In this document: positions 1 through 6,735 of the stretch, piece after piece
How the letters are laid out: each line of letters starts with the position of its first letter
How positions within the stretch are numbered: position 1 is the first letter of the stretch
From: Bacteroidota bacterium
GTDB taxonomy: Bacteria > Bacteroidota > Bacteroidia > M30B66
Length of the DNA: 8,077 nucleotides
Direction: 5' to 3'
Assembly (NCBI GenBank): GCA_020438185.1
Contig: JAGQVC010000062.1
Coordinates: 1-8,077 of the forward strand
Position numbers and translations under genes: made by a program
The notes under the pieces: generated by a model
What the model saw: only the letters and a program-made list of their open reading frames with translations
Databases searched by the model: none
What the model was told of the DNA's origin: nothing

Positions 1-43
1 CTTCCTCATCCTCAAATACTCCGTAAATTACTTTCTTGCTCAT
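1..43 (-). CDS. actD: ActD, Alternative Complex III membrane subunit (DUF3341), 5' end only
   Basis: Only the first 14 codons lie in the window; the gene runs off the left edge. The visible N-terminus reads MSKKVIYGVFEDEE, which closely resembles the start of Bacteroidota ActD (DUF3341) proteins. The ATG lies 6 bases after the actC stop codon, so it is almost certainly cotranscribed and perhaps translationally coupled with actC. From family knowledge, ActD is a small subunit with two transmembrane helices that packs against the ActC/ActF membrane core of the quinol-oxidising complex; none of those helices is visible here. The call rests on the short N-terminal match plus gene order (actA-B-C-D). 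Confidence 0.8.
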   Translation of the reverse strand, partial: MSKKVIYGVFEDEE

Positions 44-49
44 ATTCGA

Positions 50-1429
50 TTAATGATGCGGTGGTTTGGGATTTTCACTCGTTGTTTTCAGAATGGTCTT
101 CAATTCACTCAAAGCGATTACAGGGAAAGTCCTTGAGAAAATCAGGAACAATGTGAAGAAAATTCCTATCGTTCCAATGAAGATTCCAATATCTACAAAA
201 GAAGGGTGGAACATAGTCCAGCTAGAAGGTAAATAATCTCTGTGAAGCGAAGTAACAATGATTACAAATCGCTCGAACCACATACCAATATTCACGAAAA
301 TTGAAATGATAAATGTTGCAATCAGGCTTTTTCTGATTTTCTTAAACCAGAATAGCTGAGGTGTAATCACATTGCAGGTCATCATAGACCAGTATGACCA
401 CCAGTATGGACCGGTTGCACGGTTCAGGAAGGCATACTGCTCGTATTCAACTCCTGAATACCAGGATACAAAGAGTTCAGTCAGGTAAGCAACCCCAACT
501 ATTGAACCCGTCAGGATGATTACTTTATTCATGTTCTCAATGTGAGAGATAGTAATATAGTCTTCAAGATGCAGCACTTTTCTCATAATTATGAGAAGAG
601 TAAGTACCATTGCAAATCCAGAGAATATCGCTCCTGCTACAAAGTATGGAGGAAAGATTGTTGTATGCCAACCCGGAATAACCGAAGTGGCAAAGTCCAT
701 AGATACAATAGTGTGAACTGAAAGTACAAGAGGGGTTGACAAACCGGCCAGAACAAGAGAAACTTCTTCGAATCGTGACCATTGCTTTGCTGATCCGCTC
801 CATCCAAAACTTAGGATATTGTATATCTTCTTCATTCTGGGCTTAACTTGTCTGTCGCGGATAGTAGCAAAGTCAGGAATTAAGCCTGTATACCAGAATA
901 CAAGTGAAACGGTAAAGTAAGTCGAAATTGCAAATACGTCCCATAGAAGCGGTGAGTTAAAGTTCACCCAAAGAGAACCAAATTGGTTTGGTAAAGGCAA
1001 TACCCAGTAGGCAACCCAAACACGCCCCATGTGCATTACAGGGAAAAGCGCAGCACAAATTACAGCAAAAATGGTCATGGCCTCGGCAGAGCGATTGATT
1101 GACATCCTCCATCTTTGTCTGAACAGCAATAGAATGGCTGAAATCAAAGTTCCGGCGTGACCGATACCTACCCACCAAACAAAGTTGGTGATATCCCATG
1201 CCCAACCTACCGTTTTATTCAAACCCCAGACACCAATACCGGTCCCGATGGTGTAGGCAAAACAACCTACTCCCCAAAGGGCGAGCAATGCTGAAATCGT
1301 AAAAACAATTTTAAATAGACCGTTTGCTTTGCCTTCTACCGGTCTTGAAATATCCTCGGAAATCTGATGATAGGTCTTATCCCCGAGAATTAGCGGCTGC
1401 CTTACAGTCACTGTTGAATGTTGTTCCAT
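50..1429 (-). CDS. actC: ActC, NrfD/PsrC-like quinol-oxidising membrane subunit of Alternative Complex III
   Basis: This 459-residue integral membrane protein belongs to the NrfD/PsrC family. About ten hydrophobic helices can be picked out, near residues 38-60, 82-104, 117-135, 160-182, 222-246, 261-283, 302-324, 345-362, 369-391 and 411-432, after a polar N-terminal tail of about 35 residues. Polar residues inside or next to helices, such as H91 (in GIGHAGTLISA), H133, D164 and D245, are candidates for quinol binding or proton handling; assigning a role to any one of them is inference. In this family ActC holds a quinol site near the periplasmic face and passes electrons to the iron-sulfur domain of ActB. 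It carries no cofactor of its own. It follows actB by 24 bases and precedes actD by 6. No clear Shine-Dalgarno sequence precedes the ATG, as is usual in Bacteroidota. Confidence 0.95.
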   Translation of the reverse strand: MEQHSTVTVRQPLILGDKTYHQISEDISRPVEGKANGLFKIVFTISALLALWGVGCFAYTIGTGIGVWGLNKTVGWAWDITNFVWWVGIGHAGTLISAILLLFRQRWRMSINRSAEAMTIFAVICAALFPVMHMGRVWVAYWVLPLPNQFGSLWVNFNSPLLWDVFAISTYFTVSLVFWYTGLIPDFATIRDRQVKPRMKKIYNILSFGWSGSAKQWSRFEEVSLVLAGLSTPLVLSVHTIVSMDFATSVIPGWHTTIFPPYFVAGAIFSGFAMVLTLLIIMRKVLHLEDYITISHIENMNKVIILTGSIVGVAYLTELFVSWYSGVEYEQYAFLNRATGPYWWSYWSMMTCNVITPQLFWFKKIRKSLIATFIISIFVNIGMWFERFVIIVTSLHRDYLPSSWTMFHPSFVDIGIFIGTIGIFFTLFLIFSRTFPVIALSELKTILKTTSENPKPPHH

Positions 1430-1453
1430 ACGCTGATTTTACGAAACGTTTGA

Positions 1454-4400
1454 TTAGGCCTTAGCGGCTTCTTTGTTACGAACTTTTGTTAGATAAAATA
1501 CGGAAGGCTGAACTCCTACTTCTTCAAGCAGTTGGTACTTTCTTTCATTGTTCCAGTCACCCCGAATGGCCGAATTCTCATCATTGAAATCGCCGAAATT
1601 AATTGCATTGGTTGGACAAGCTTGTTGACAAGCTGTTTTGATTGAACCATCTTTTGGACGTTCTGAATCCTTTTTAGCTTTCAGTTTGCCAGCCTGAATT
1701 CGCTGTACACACATTGAGCATTTTTCCATCACACCTCTTGCGCGAACGGTAACGTCCGGATTCAGTACCATTTTGCCAAGATCTTCATACATGTTAAAGT
1801 CGAATTCAACGTTCTCGTTGTAACGGAACCAATTGAACCTTCTCACTTTGTATGGACAGTTGTTAGCACAATATCTTGTACCGATACAACGATTATAAGT
1901 CATCTGGTTTAATCCTTCAAGACTATGTGTTGTGGCGAGCACAGGACAAACTGTTTCACAAGGAGCATGGTTGCAATGCTGACACATCACCGGCTGGAAA
2001 ACCACCTCTACATCTTCAGATGAAGGAATCTCCATTTTCAGGAATTTGTCAATTGCGCCAAGACCTTCTTCTTCAGCTCTGATTTCTGTCATGTCAGATG
2101 AATAGTATCTGTCGATGCGCATCCAGTGCATTTCGCGACTTCTTCTTACCTCATCTTTTCCAACAACAGGAACATTGTTTTCAGCTGTACAACTGATAAC
2201 ACAGGCTCCACAACCGATGCAGGAATTCAGGTCAATGGACATATTCCAGAAGTGGTTGGGGTTCTCGAATGAGTCCCATAGATTCAGTTCTTTAGCACTT
2301 GCCTTACCATCCTTACCTATATTTTTAAGGTTTGTAGCTAGAAGGATGTCTTCATTTCCTGCTTTCGGGTCTTTCTTGTATTCTGAAAGAGTGGTTTCCT
2401 TAACAATACTCCTTCCCATCATGGTATGGTGGGTTTGAGTCGCTGCAATATGGTATTTACCTTTGCTTTCAGATACACTAACACCTGAAAGTTCATTTCT
2501 CAAGTGACCATTAACCAATTTTTGAAAAGGAGCTGCATTTGCACCAATTCCATTGGCGGTTTTTCCTGCTGCAGTGCGGCCATAACCTAATGCAATTGCA
2601 ATTACCCCCTTTGGAATTCCGGGCTGGGCAACAACAGGTAATGTAACTGAGTATGAACCTGCTTTTACCTCAACAGTATCGGCAAGTTGTTCTTGACCCA
2701 AAATAGTGTTGAATCCCTTCTCGTTCATATCGTCGAGATTCATCAATATATAGTTGTCCCAGGTAACTTTGGTTATAGGGTCAGGAAGTTCCTGCAACCA
2801 TGGGTTATTGGCCTGTGAACCATCTCCCATTCCGGTTTTTTGATAAATAAGTAATTCAATTCCTGAAGCTTTTCCGCTTTCAGCCTGAATCGCAGATGCT
2901 GTTGCTGCCAAATCAATTCCCGATTCGGCAAGTGATGTTTGTTCACCGCTCACAAAAGAGGTGCTGGTGTTCAACTTTACACATCCATCATGAAGTGATT
3001 TATTCCAGAAATCACTGAAGAAAGCACTTCCGGTTGATGAAGGGTAAAAATTATTATTCCAGTATTCTGAAATATAATCGAATGCATTTTTAGAGATTCC
3101 AGCCCAGGTCAGGAACGATTCAATTGACTGACGTGTATTGAATAATGGCTGAATTGTAGGCTGTGTAAGAGTGTAAACCCCTGTTCTGGGATTTGCATCA
3201 CCCCATGACTCTAAATAGTGACTGTCAGGTAATGTATAAGTACATGCTGCTGCTGTCTCTTCAATGCGGTCTGCGAATGAAACACTCAAACCAACTTTTG
3301 AAAGAGCGGATTTGAAATCTTCACCCTGTGGCAGAGAATACACCGGATTAATTCCATGAATGAAAAGTGCTCCAACAGAGCCTGATTTCATTTCCTCAAT
3401 CAGATTTTTAACTGCATCGTCATTGCCACGATGCATGTTGTCTGTTACATCAAGATTGATGGTTGAGCCATATGCCCCTAAATTTTCATTAATCGCATTC
3501 ACGATTTTCTGAACCTCAGGATCGTTAACTCCACACACAACAACTGCTTTCCCTTTGTGAGCAGAAAGCTCTTTTGCAATAGCAGTGATTTTAGAATCTT
3601 TTCCATCAAGGCTTTTCGCCGGAAGTGAACTGCCGGTAAGCTTGTTATATAAATGGACTGCAACAGCGCCTAATTGTGAAGGCTTAACAGCTACGCGAAC
3701 ATCAGCATTGGAGCCTGTGACTGAAAGCGCCGATTCAATCTGCGCATGGCGCGACATCGATTTTTTATCTTTATTCACCCTGCGGGTGGAAGCATACTGT
3801 CTTGCATGCTCAACCGGACTGATCCAGTTGGAAAGAAAATCACATCCAATCCCAACAATATAATCAGCATTTTCAAAATTGTATGTTGGAATAACTGCTT
3901 TTCCGAAGCTGGCCTGATTAGCAGAACGGATGCTGCTGTACGAAATACTGTCGTAAGTAACAACGTCAGCTCCCGGATATTTAGCTTTAAAATCTTCAAT
4001 TGCAGCCATCAATGAAGGAGAAATGATGGTTGAACTCATAATTCTGATAGACTTCCCAGCTGCAACTGCAGCTTCCAGCTTTGCTGTGATGTCTTTATCC
4101 GCATCTGACCAACTGATGTCAGTAGTCCCTTTTTTAGGACCGCTGATGCGCGCAGAATCATAAAGAGAAAGTACTGATGCTTGAATTCTTGCATTTGAAC
4201 CACCGCCACTGATTGGACACATTTCGTTTCCGTCAACCTTGATAGGTCTTCCTTCCCTGGTTTTAACCAATACTCCCGCAAAGTCCTGTCCGTCGTAAAA
4301 AGTACTGGCATAATAATTTGCAACCCCCGGAGTTATTTCTTCAGGTTTATTCAGATATGGTATTGTCTTTCTTACCGGTGTTTCGCAGGCTGCGAGAGAA

Positions 4401-4591
4401 GCAGCAGTCACACTAAAACCAAGAAACTTCAGAAAGTCTCTTCTGTTGGTGCTGGAATCTGCCAGTTGCTCATTCCCCAGGAATTCGTCAACAGGGAGCT
4501 CCTCTACAAACTCATTTTGTTTGTGCTTTAGAAATTCAGGTGTCTCCTGAAGTTCTTCAATGCCTTTCCAGTATTTCTTCGTAGTACTCAT
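1454..4591 (-). CDS. actB: ActB, iron-sulfur and molybdopterin-like subunit of Alternative Complex III
   Basis: This 1045-residue protein fuses a cofactor-free molybdopterin-oxidoreductase-like domain to a four-cluster ferredoxin-like domain. Residues 1-48 resemble the extended Tat translocation domain of this family (YWKGIEELQETPEF). They precede a twin-arginine motif (RRDFLKFLGF, R50-R51) and a lipobox-like LAAC at C69, so export by Tat with lipid modification is likely. Residues 119-152 look like a molybdopterin-family N-terminal motif, but the usual cluster and metal-ligand cysteines are absent, consistent with ActB binding no molybdenum. The C-terminal part has 15 ligand cysteines: C791, 794, 797, 801; C870, 873, 878, 882; C902, 908, 912; C958, 961, 988, 992. 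T905 sits where a sixteenth would be. That fits three [4Fe-4S] and one [3Fe-4S] cluster. Role: electron wire from ActC to the ActA haems on the periplasmic face. It starts 37 bases after actA. Annotation pipelines often label it a Tat-translocated molybdopterin oxidoreductase. Confidence 0.96.
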   Translation of the reverse strand: MSTTKKYWKGIEELQETPEFLKHKQNEFVEELPVDEFLGNEQLADSSTNRRDFLKFLGFSVTAASLAACETPVRKTIPYLNKPEEITPGVANYYASTFYDGQDFAGVLVKTREGRPIKVDGNEMCPISGGGSNARIQASVLSLYDSARISGPKKGTTDISWSDADKDITAKLEAAVAAGKSIRIMSSTIISPSLMAAIEDFKAKYPGADVVTYDSISYSSIRSANQASFGKAVIPTYNFENADYIVGIGCDFLSNWISPVEHARQYASTRRVNKDKKSMSRHAQIESALSVTGSNADVRVAVKPSQLGAVAVHLYNKLTGSSLPAKSLDGKDSKITAIAKELSAHKGKAVVVCGVNDPEVQKIVNAINENLGAYGSTINLDVTDNMHRGNDDAVKNLIEEMKSGSVGALFIHGINPVYSLPQGEDFKSALSKVGLSVSFADRIEETAAACTYTLPDSHYLESWGDANPRTGVYTLTQPTIQPLFNTRQSIESFLTWAGISKNAFDYISEYWNNNFYPSSTGSAFFSDFWNKSLHDGCVKLNTSTSFVSGEQTSLAESGIDLAATASAIQAESGKASGIELLIYQKTGMGDGSQANNPWLQELPDPITKVTWDNYILMNLDDMNEKGFNTILGQEQLADTVEVKAGSYSVTLPVVAQPGIPKGVIAIALGYGRTAAGKTANGIGANAAPFQKLVNGHLRNELSGVSVSESKGKYHIAATQTHHTMMGRSIVKETTLSEYKKDPKAGNEDILLATNLKNIGKDGKASAKELNLWDSFENPNHFWNMSIDLNSCIGCGACVISCTAENNVPVVGKDEVRRSREMHWMRIDRYYSSDMTEIRAEEEGLGAIDKFLKMEIPSSEDVEVVFQPVMCQHCNHAPCETVCPVLATTHSLEGLNQMTYNRCIGTRYCANNCPYKVRRFNWFRYNENVEFDFNMYEDLGKMVLNPDVTVRARGVMEKCSMCVQRIQAGKLKAKKDSERPKDGSIKTACQQACPTNAINFGDFNDENSAIRGDWNNERKYQLLEEVGVQPSVFYLTKVRNKEAAKA

Positions 4592-4628
4592 ACTTTGTTT
4601 CGTCCAGAATTAATTTGAAAGCTGTGAA

Positions 4629-5897
4629 TCAATAGTGACATTTTGAACATTCAAGTCCACCAATCTTTTCAACTGTGAAAACATCGCCTTTTTTGTAGTC
4701 AGAGTCCTCAAGGAATTTCTTGTGTAATTCCTCATAATATTCGTTTCCTTCCCACTGCACAGCAGTTTCGCGGTGACAGTTAATGCACCATCCCATAGTG
4801 AGCGGAGAATACTGTCTCACAACTTCCATTGAATCGATTGGTCCATGGCATTGAGCACATTCAAGTTTACCAACAGTAACGTGCTGACTGTGATTGAAAT
4901 AAACGTGATCAGGTAAGCTGTGAACTCTTATCCATTTAATGGGTTTTTGGTTTGGTCCATAACTGCGTGTTTCAGGATTGTAATCCAAGGCAGCATATAT
5001 TTTTGAGATTTCTTCGCTGCCATATTTTGGACCTTGCTGAATGTAGGCGTGACAATTCATACACACATTCGCAGAGGGAATATTAGCATGCTTGGATTTT
5101 TCAACGCTGCTATGGCAATATACGCAGGCAATTTTATTTTGTCCGGCGTGTAATTCATGAGAGAATTTTATTGGCTGTTCCGGAGCATAACCTTCATACA
5201 CACCAACTCCCATTAAACCATCCCAGCCAAGTTTTAGAACCCAAACAGTTAAAAACAAACCTGCCAATGCAACAATTTTCTTGTTCTGTGAAGCCCAGTA
5301 CATTGCCTGCTGATATGGTGAGCGGTGTGGCTGCGGCTCAACTATAACTCCATTCTTTTCATTAACCAGTGACTGAAGTGATTTTTTTACAGTATTTAAA
5401 ACTGAAATCAAAATCAACAGCAGAGCTGCAATTCCAAGCAAAATATACATGTATGTTTCAGAATCAGCCGGCTCTCCACCTTCGCCGGCAGATGTTGTGG
5501 CTCCTGCAGCCGAATCAGTAGCTTCAGTTGCGGCAGGTGCATCACCTCCTTTATCAGCCCAATCCACGATAGCTATAATCTCTGCATCGCTAAGTGCAAA
5601 CGCAGGCATAACAGAGTTACCGTAATCAGCAAATAACTTCTTGGCATAAGAATCACCGGTTTTCAAAAAATCCTGCGAGTTCTTAACCCAGGCTATCAGT
5701 TTAGCTTCATCTGTCCACCTTGAACGTACTCCCTGAAGACCGGGACCGACTAATTTTTGAGTAGTAGGCTTGTGACAAGAGGCGCAATTTCCTTTGAAAA
5801 GTTTTGCGGCATCCTGTGAGAATCCTTGTGATGGCAGGAGAAACACCATTGATAAAATGGTGAAAACCAGCGACATGCTATAATTTTTCTGATGCAT
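4629..5897 (-). CDS. actA: ActA, multihaem cytochrome c subunit of Alternative Complex III with N-terminal monohaem domain
   Basis: This 422-residue protein carries six CxxCH haem-binding motifs. A signal sequence (about residues 1-27, ending near GFSQ) leads into a class I-like monohaem cytochrome c domain with C38-A-S-C41-H42 and a probable axial Met at M97 (SVMPAF). A low-complexity Ala/Thr/Gly/Glu linker (117-146) follows, then a transmembrane helix (149-168), a stretch of about 40 residues, a second helix (208-224), and a pentahaem domain with motifs at 258-262, 279-283, 347-351, 371-375 and 417-421. The last motif is one residue from the C-terminus. Both haem domains would face the periplasm and the middle loop the cytoplasm. 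The pentahaem part is the usual ActA, which receives electrons from ActB and passes them toward a monohaem cytochrome and the oxidase. An in-frame Met at residue 8 is an alternative start; the first ATG is kept because it leaves a charged n-region. It is the first gene of the operon. Confidence 0.95.
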   Translation of the reverse strand: MHQKNYSMSLVFTILSMVFLLPSQGFSQDAAKLFKGNCASCHKPTTQKLVGPGLQGVRSRWTDEAKLIAWVKNSQDFLKTGDSYAKKLFADYGNSVMPAFALSDAEIIAIVDWADKGGDAPAATEATDSAAGATTSAGEGGEPADSETYMYILLGIAALLLILISVLNTVKKSLQSLVNEKNGVIVEPQPHRSPYQQAMYWASQNKKIVALAGLFLTVWVLKLGWDGLMGVGVYEGYAPEQPIKFSHELHAGQNKIACVYCHSSVEKSKHANIPSANVCMNCHAYIQQGPKYGSEEISKIYAALDYNPETRSYGPNQKPIKWIRVHSLPDHVYFNHSQHVTVGKLECAQCHGPIDSMEVVRQYSPLTMGWCINCHRETAVQWEGNEYYEELHKKFLEDSDYKKGDVFTVEKIGGLECSKCHY

Positions 5898-5940
5898 AGA
5901 CCGTTGTTTGGGATTGACCCTTCTTCTATTTTAACGGCTG

Positions 5941-5948
5941 CAAATTTA
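5941..5948 (-). promoter_or_regulatory. Candidate -7 element for the act operon (weak)
   Basis: Read on the minus strand this is TAAATTTG, a full match to the Bacteroidota -7 consensus TAnnTTTG, 43 bases upstream of the actA start codon. No convincing TTTG -33 element sits at the expected distance of about 19-21 bases; the nearest similar word (TTTC) is only 14 bases away. In DNA this AT-rich an isolated match can arise by chance, so this is a candidate only. If it is used, the actA leader would be roughly 35-40 bases. Confidence 0.35.
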
Positions 5949-5992
5949 ATTGTTAAGGTTTTGAAACACCCGTTTTTTTTAAGTGTTAATTA

Positions 5993-6011
5993 ATTTAGAA
6001 CGATTCTAAAT
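5993..6011. promoter_or_regulatory. Inverted repeat, possible PerR/Fur-type operator
   Basis: An 8-base perfect inverted repeat, ATTTAGAA-CGA-TTCTAAAT, lies in the divergent spacer about 95 bases upstream of actA and about 45 bases upstream of its candidate -7 element. Its core TTAGAAC-G-ATTCTAA has the 7-1-7 layout of PerR/Fur-family sites and agrees with the Bacillus Per box (TTATAATnATTATAA) at 12 of 14 defined positions. That a regulator binds it, and which one, is inference. Confidence 0.35.
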
Positions 6012-6146
6012 AAATGTTAATTTTTTTAAGTTTTTATAGATTTTACAAATGCTTAACAACCTGATTGTTGCAATAATAATTTCGAATTTCTATTCAGATT
6101 AAATACAAATTATGCACTGAATCTGACATGCACCTAAACAATCTAC

Positions 6147-6177
6147 GTTGCACTCATACTGAAGTCAACTATTTTTG
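6147..6177 (+). promoter_or_regulatory. Bacteroidota-type promoter for the SPOR-domain gene
   Basis: A -33-like GTTG (6147-6150) is followed after 19 bases by TATTTTTG (6170-6177), a full match to the -7 consensus TAnnTTTG used by the primary sigma factor of Bacteroidota. The -7 element ends only 11 bases before the ATG at 6189, so transcription should begin a few bases before the start codon, giving a very short leader. Confidence 0.6.
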
Positions 6178-6188
6178 CTTCTTATATT

Positions 6189-6641
6189 ATGACGTTTAAA
6201 AAGTTTGTAACACTCGCCTTTTTAATTTTCTGCTTTGATTTGGTTGTTTCTGGTCAGATTCAAGATTCATTAAAATTGCCGTTGGCCTCATTAAATACAA
6301 TGCCAGGCACTATTAACTGGAAGCTACCCGGAGGACTTTCTGAATTAATTGAGCAATACAAGACAGTCAATTTTAAAGAACCTGGATTGGACGGGTACAG
6401 GGTTCAGGTATTTTCTGATGGTGGAAATAACGCACGTGAGCGTGCCAGTAAAATACAATCAGAGCTTGAGAATTCCTATCCTGAAATTGAGGTTTATTTG
6501 AGTTATCAGCAACCCAATTTTAAGGTTCGTTGCGGAAACTTTAGAACCAAAGCCGAAGCCAGAAGGTGTCAGTTGGAAATCATGAAAGATTTTCCCGGAT
6601 GCTTTATAGTTCGAGACATGATTCGCACGCTTCCTGACTAA
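6189..6641 (+). CDS. Small exported SPOR-domain protein
   Basis: This 150-residue protein has an N-terminal signal sequence: K4-K5, then a hydrophobic stretch at 6-20, with probable cleavage near VVSG-Q (about residue 22). A connecting segment follows, with a LSELIEQY motif (50-57) of the type seen before SPOR domains in this phylum. A SPOR domain fills about residues 69-145, beginning GYRVQVFSDG and containing VRCGNFRTKAEA. SPOR domains bind septal or glycan-denuded peptidoglycan, so a periplasmic role at the cell wall is likely; the exact function is unknown. The domain has three cysteines (C115, C127, C138), which is unusual. The ATG at 6189 is the first possible start: reading back in frame there is a stop at 6135 and no ATG, GTG or TTG between. 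It has its own promoter and ends before a strong hairpin, so it is probably monocistronic. Confidence 0.88.
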   Translation: MTFKKFVTLAFLIFCFDLVVSGQIQDSLKLPLASLNTMPGTINWKLPGGLSELIEQYKTVNFKEPGLDGYRVQVFSDGGNNARERASKIQSELENSYPEIEVYLSYQQPNFKVRCGNFRTKAEARRCQLEIMKDFPGCFIVRDMIRTLPD

Positions 6642-6700
6642 ATGTTTAGCTGTCTGACTCCGGGATTTATATTTACAAAAGAATATGCTTTAAATAAAAA

Positions 6701-6722
6701 AGGCTGTCCACTTGGACAGCCT
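6701..6722. terminator. Bidirectional intrinsic terminator between the SPOR gene and infB
   Basis: A perfect stem AGGCTGTCC / GGACAGCCT with loop ACTT lies between the convergent ends of the SPOR gene and infB. On the plus strand it is followed by TTTCTTGTT. On the minus strand it is followed by TTTTTATTTA, the complement of the A-rich run at 6691-6700. It starts 13 bases past the infB stop on the minus strand and 59 bases past the SPOR stop on the plus strand, so it can end both transcripts. The U-tract is better on the infB side. Confidence 0.9.
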
Positions 6723-6735
6723 TTCTTGTTCTTAA

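Noticed and set aside
1444..1451. Palindrome AAACGTTT in the actB-actC gap
   Set aside because: Eight bases only, no flanking symmetry, and within a short intra-operon spacer; likely chance.
1876..2438. Open frames on the plus strand (68 and 107 codons) across the Fe-S part of actB
   Set aside because: They lie antisense within a strongly conserved coding region, match no family I recognise, and have Cys/Ser/Pro-rich composition typical of reverse-strand shadows.
3585..4323. Several open frames of 74-95 codons on both strands inside actB
   Set aside because: All overlap the molybdopterin-like domain in other frames, overlap one another, and show no domain or start-site support.
1454..4591. 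ActB as an active molybdenum enzyme
   Set aside because: The N-terminal motif lacks cluster and metal-ligand cysteines, and the operon context is Alternative Complex III, where this subunit has no molybdenum cofactor.
6113..6153. Three TGCAC words (6113, 6129, 6149) upstream of the SPOR promoter
   Set aside because: Irregular spacing (16 and 20 bases) and a five-base word; not enough to propose an operator, although the last copy overlaps the -33 element.
5898..6188. A small RNA, riboswitch or tRNA in the divergent spacer
   Set aside because: Apart from the short palindrome I found no stable stem-loop set, conserved aptamer core or tRNA-like TpsiC arm; the region is mainly poly-A/T tracts.
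6189..6254. SPOR protein as a lipoprotein via C15 (LIFC)
   Set aside because: The Cys sits inside the hydrophobic core with Phe at -1, and a better signal peptidase I-type site follows at VSG-Q.
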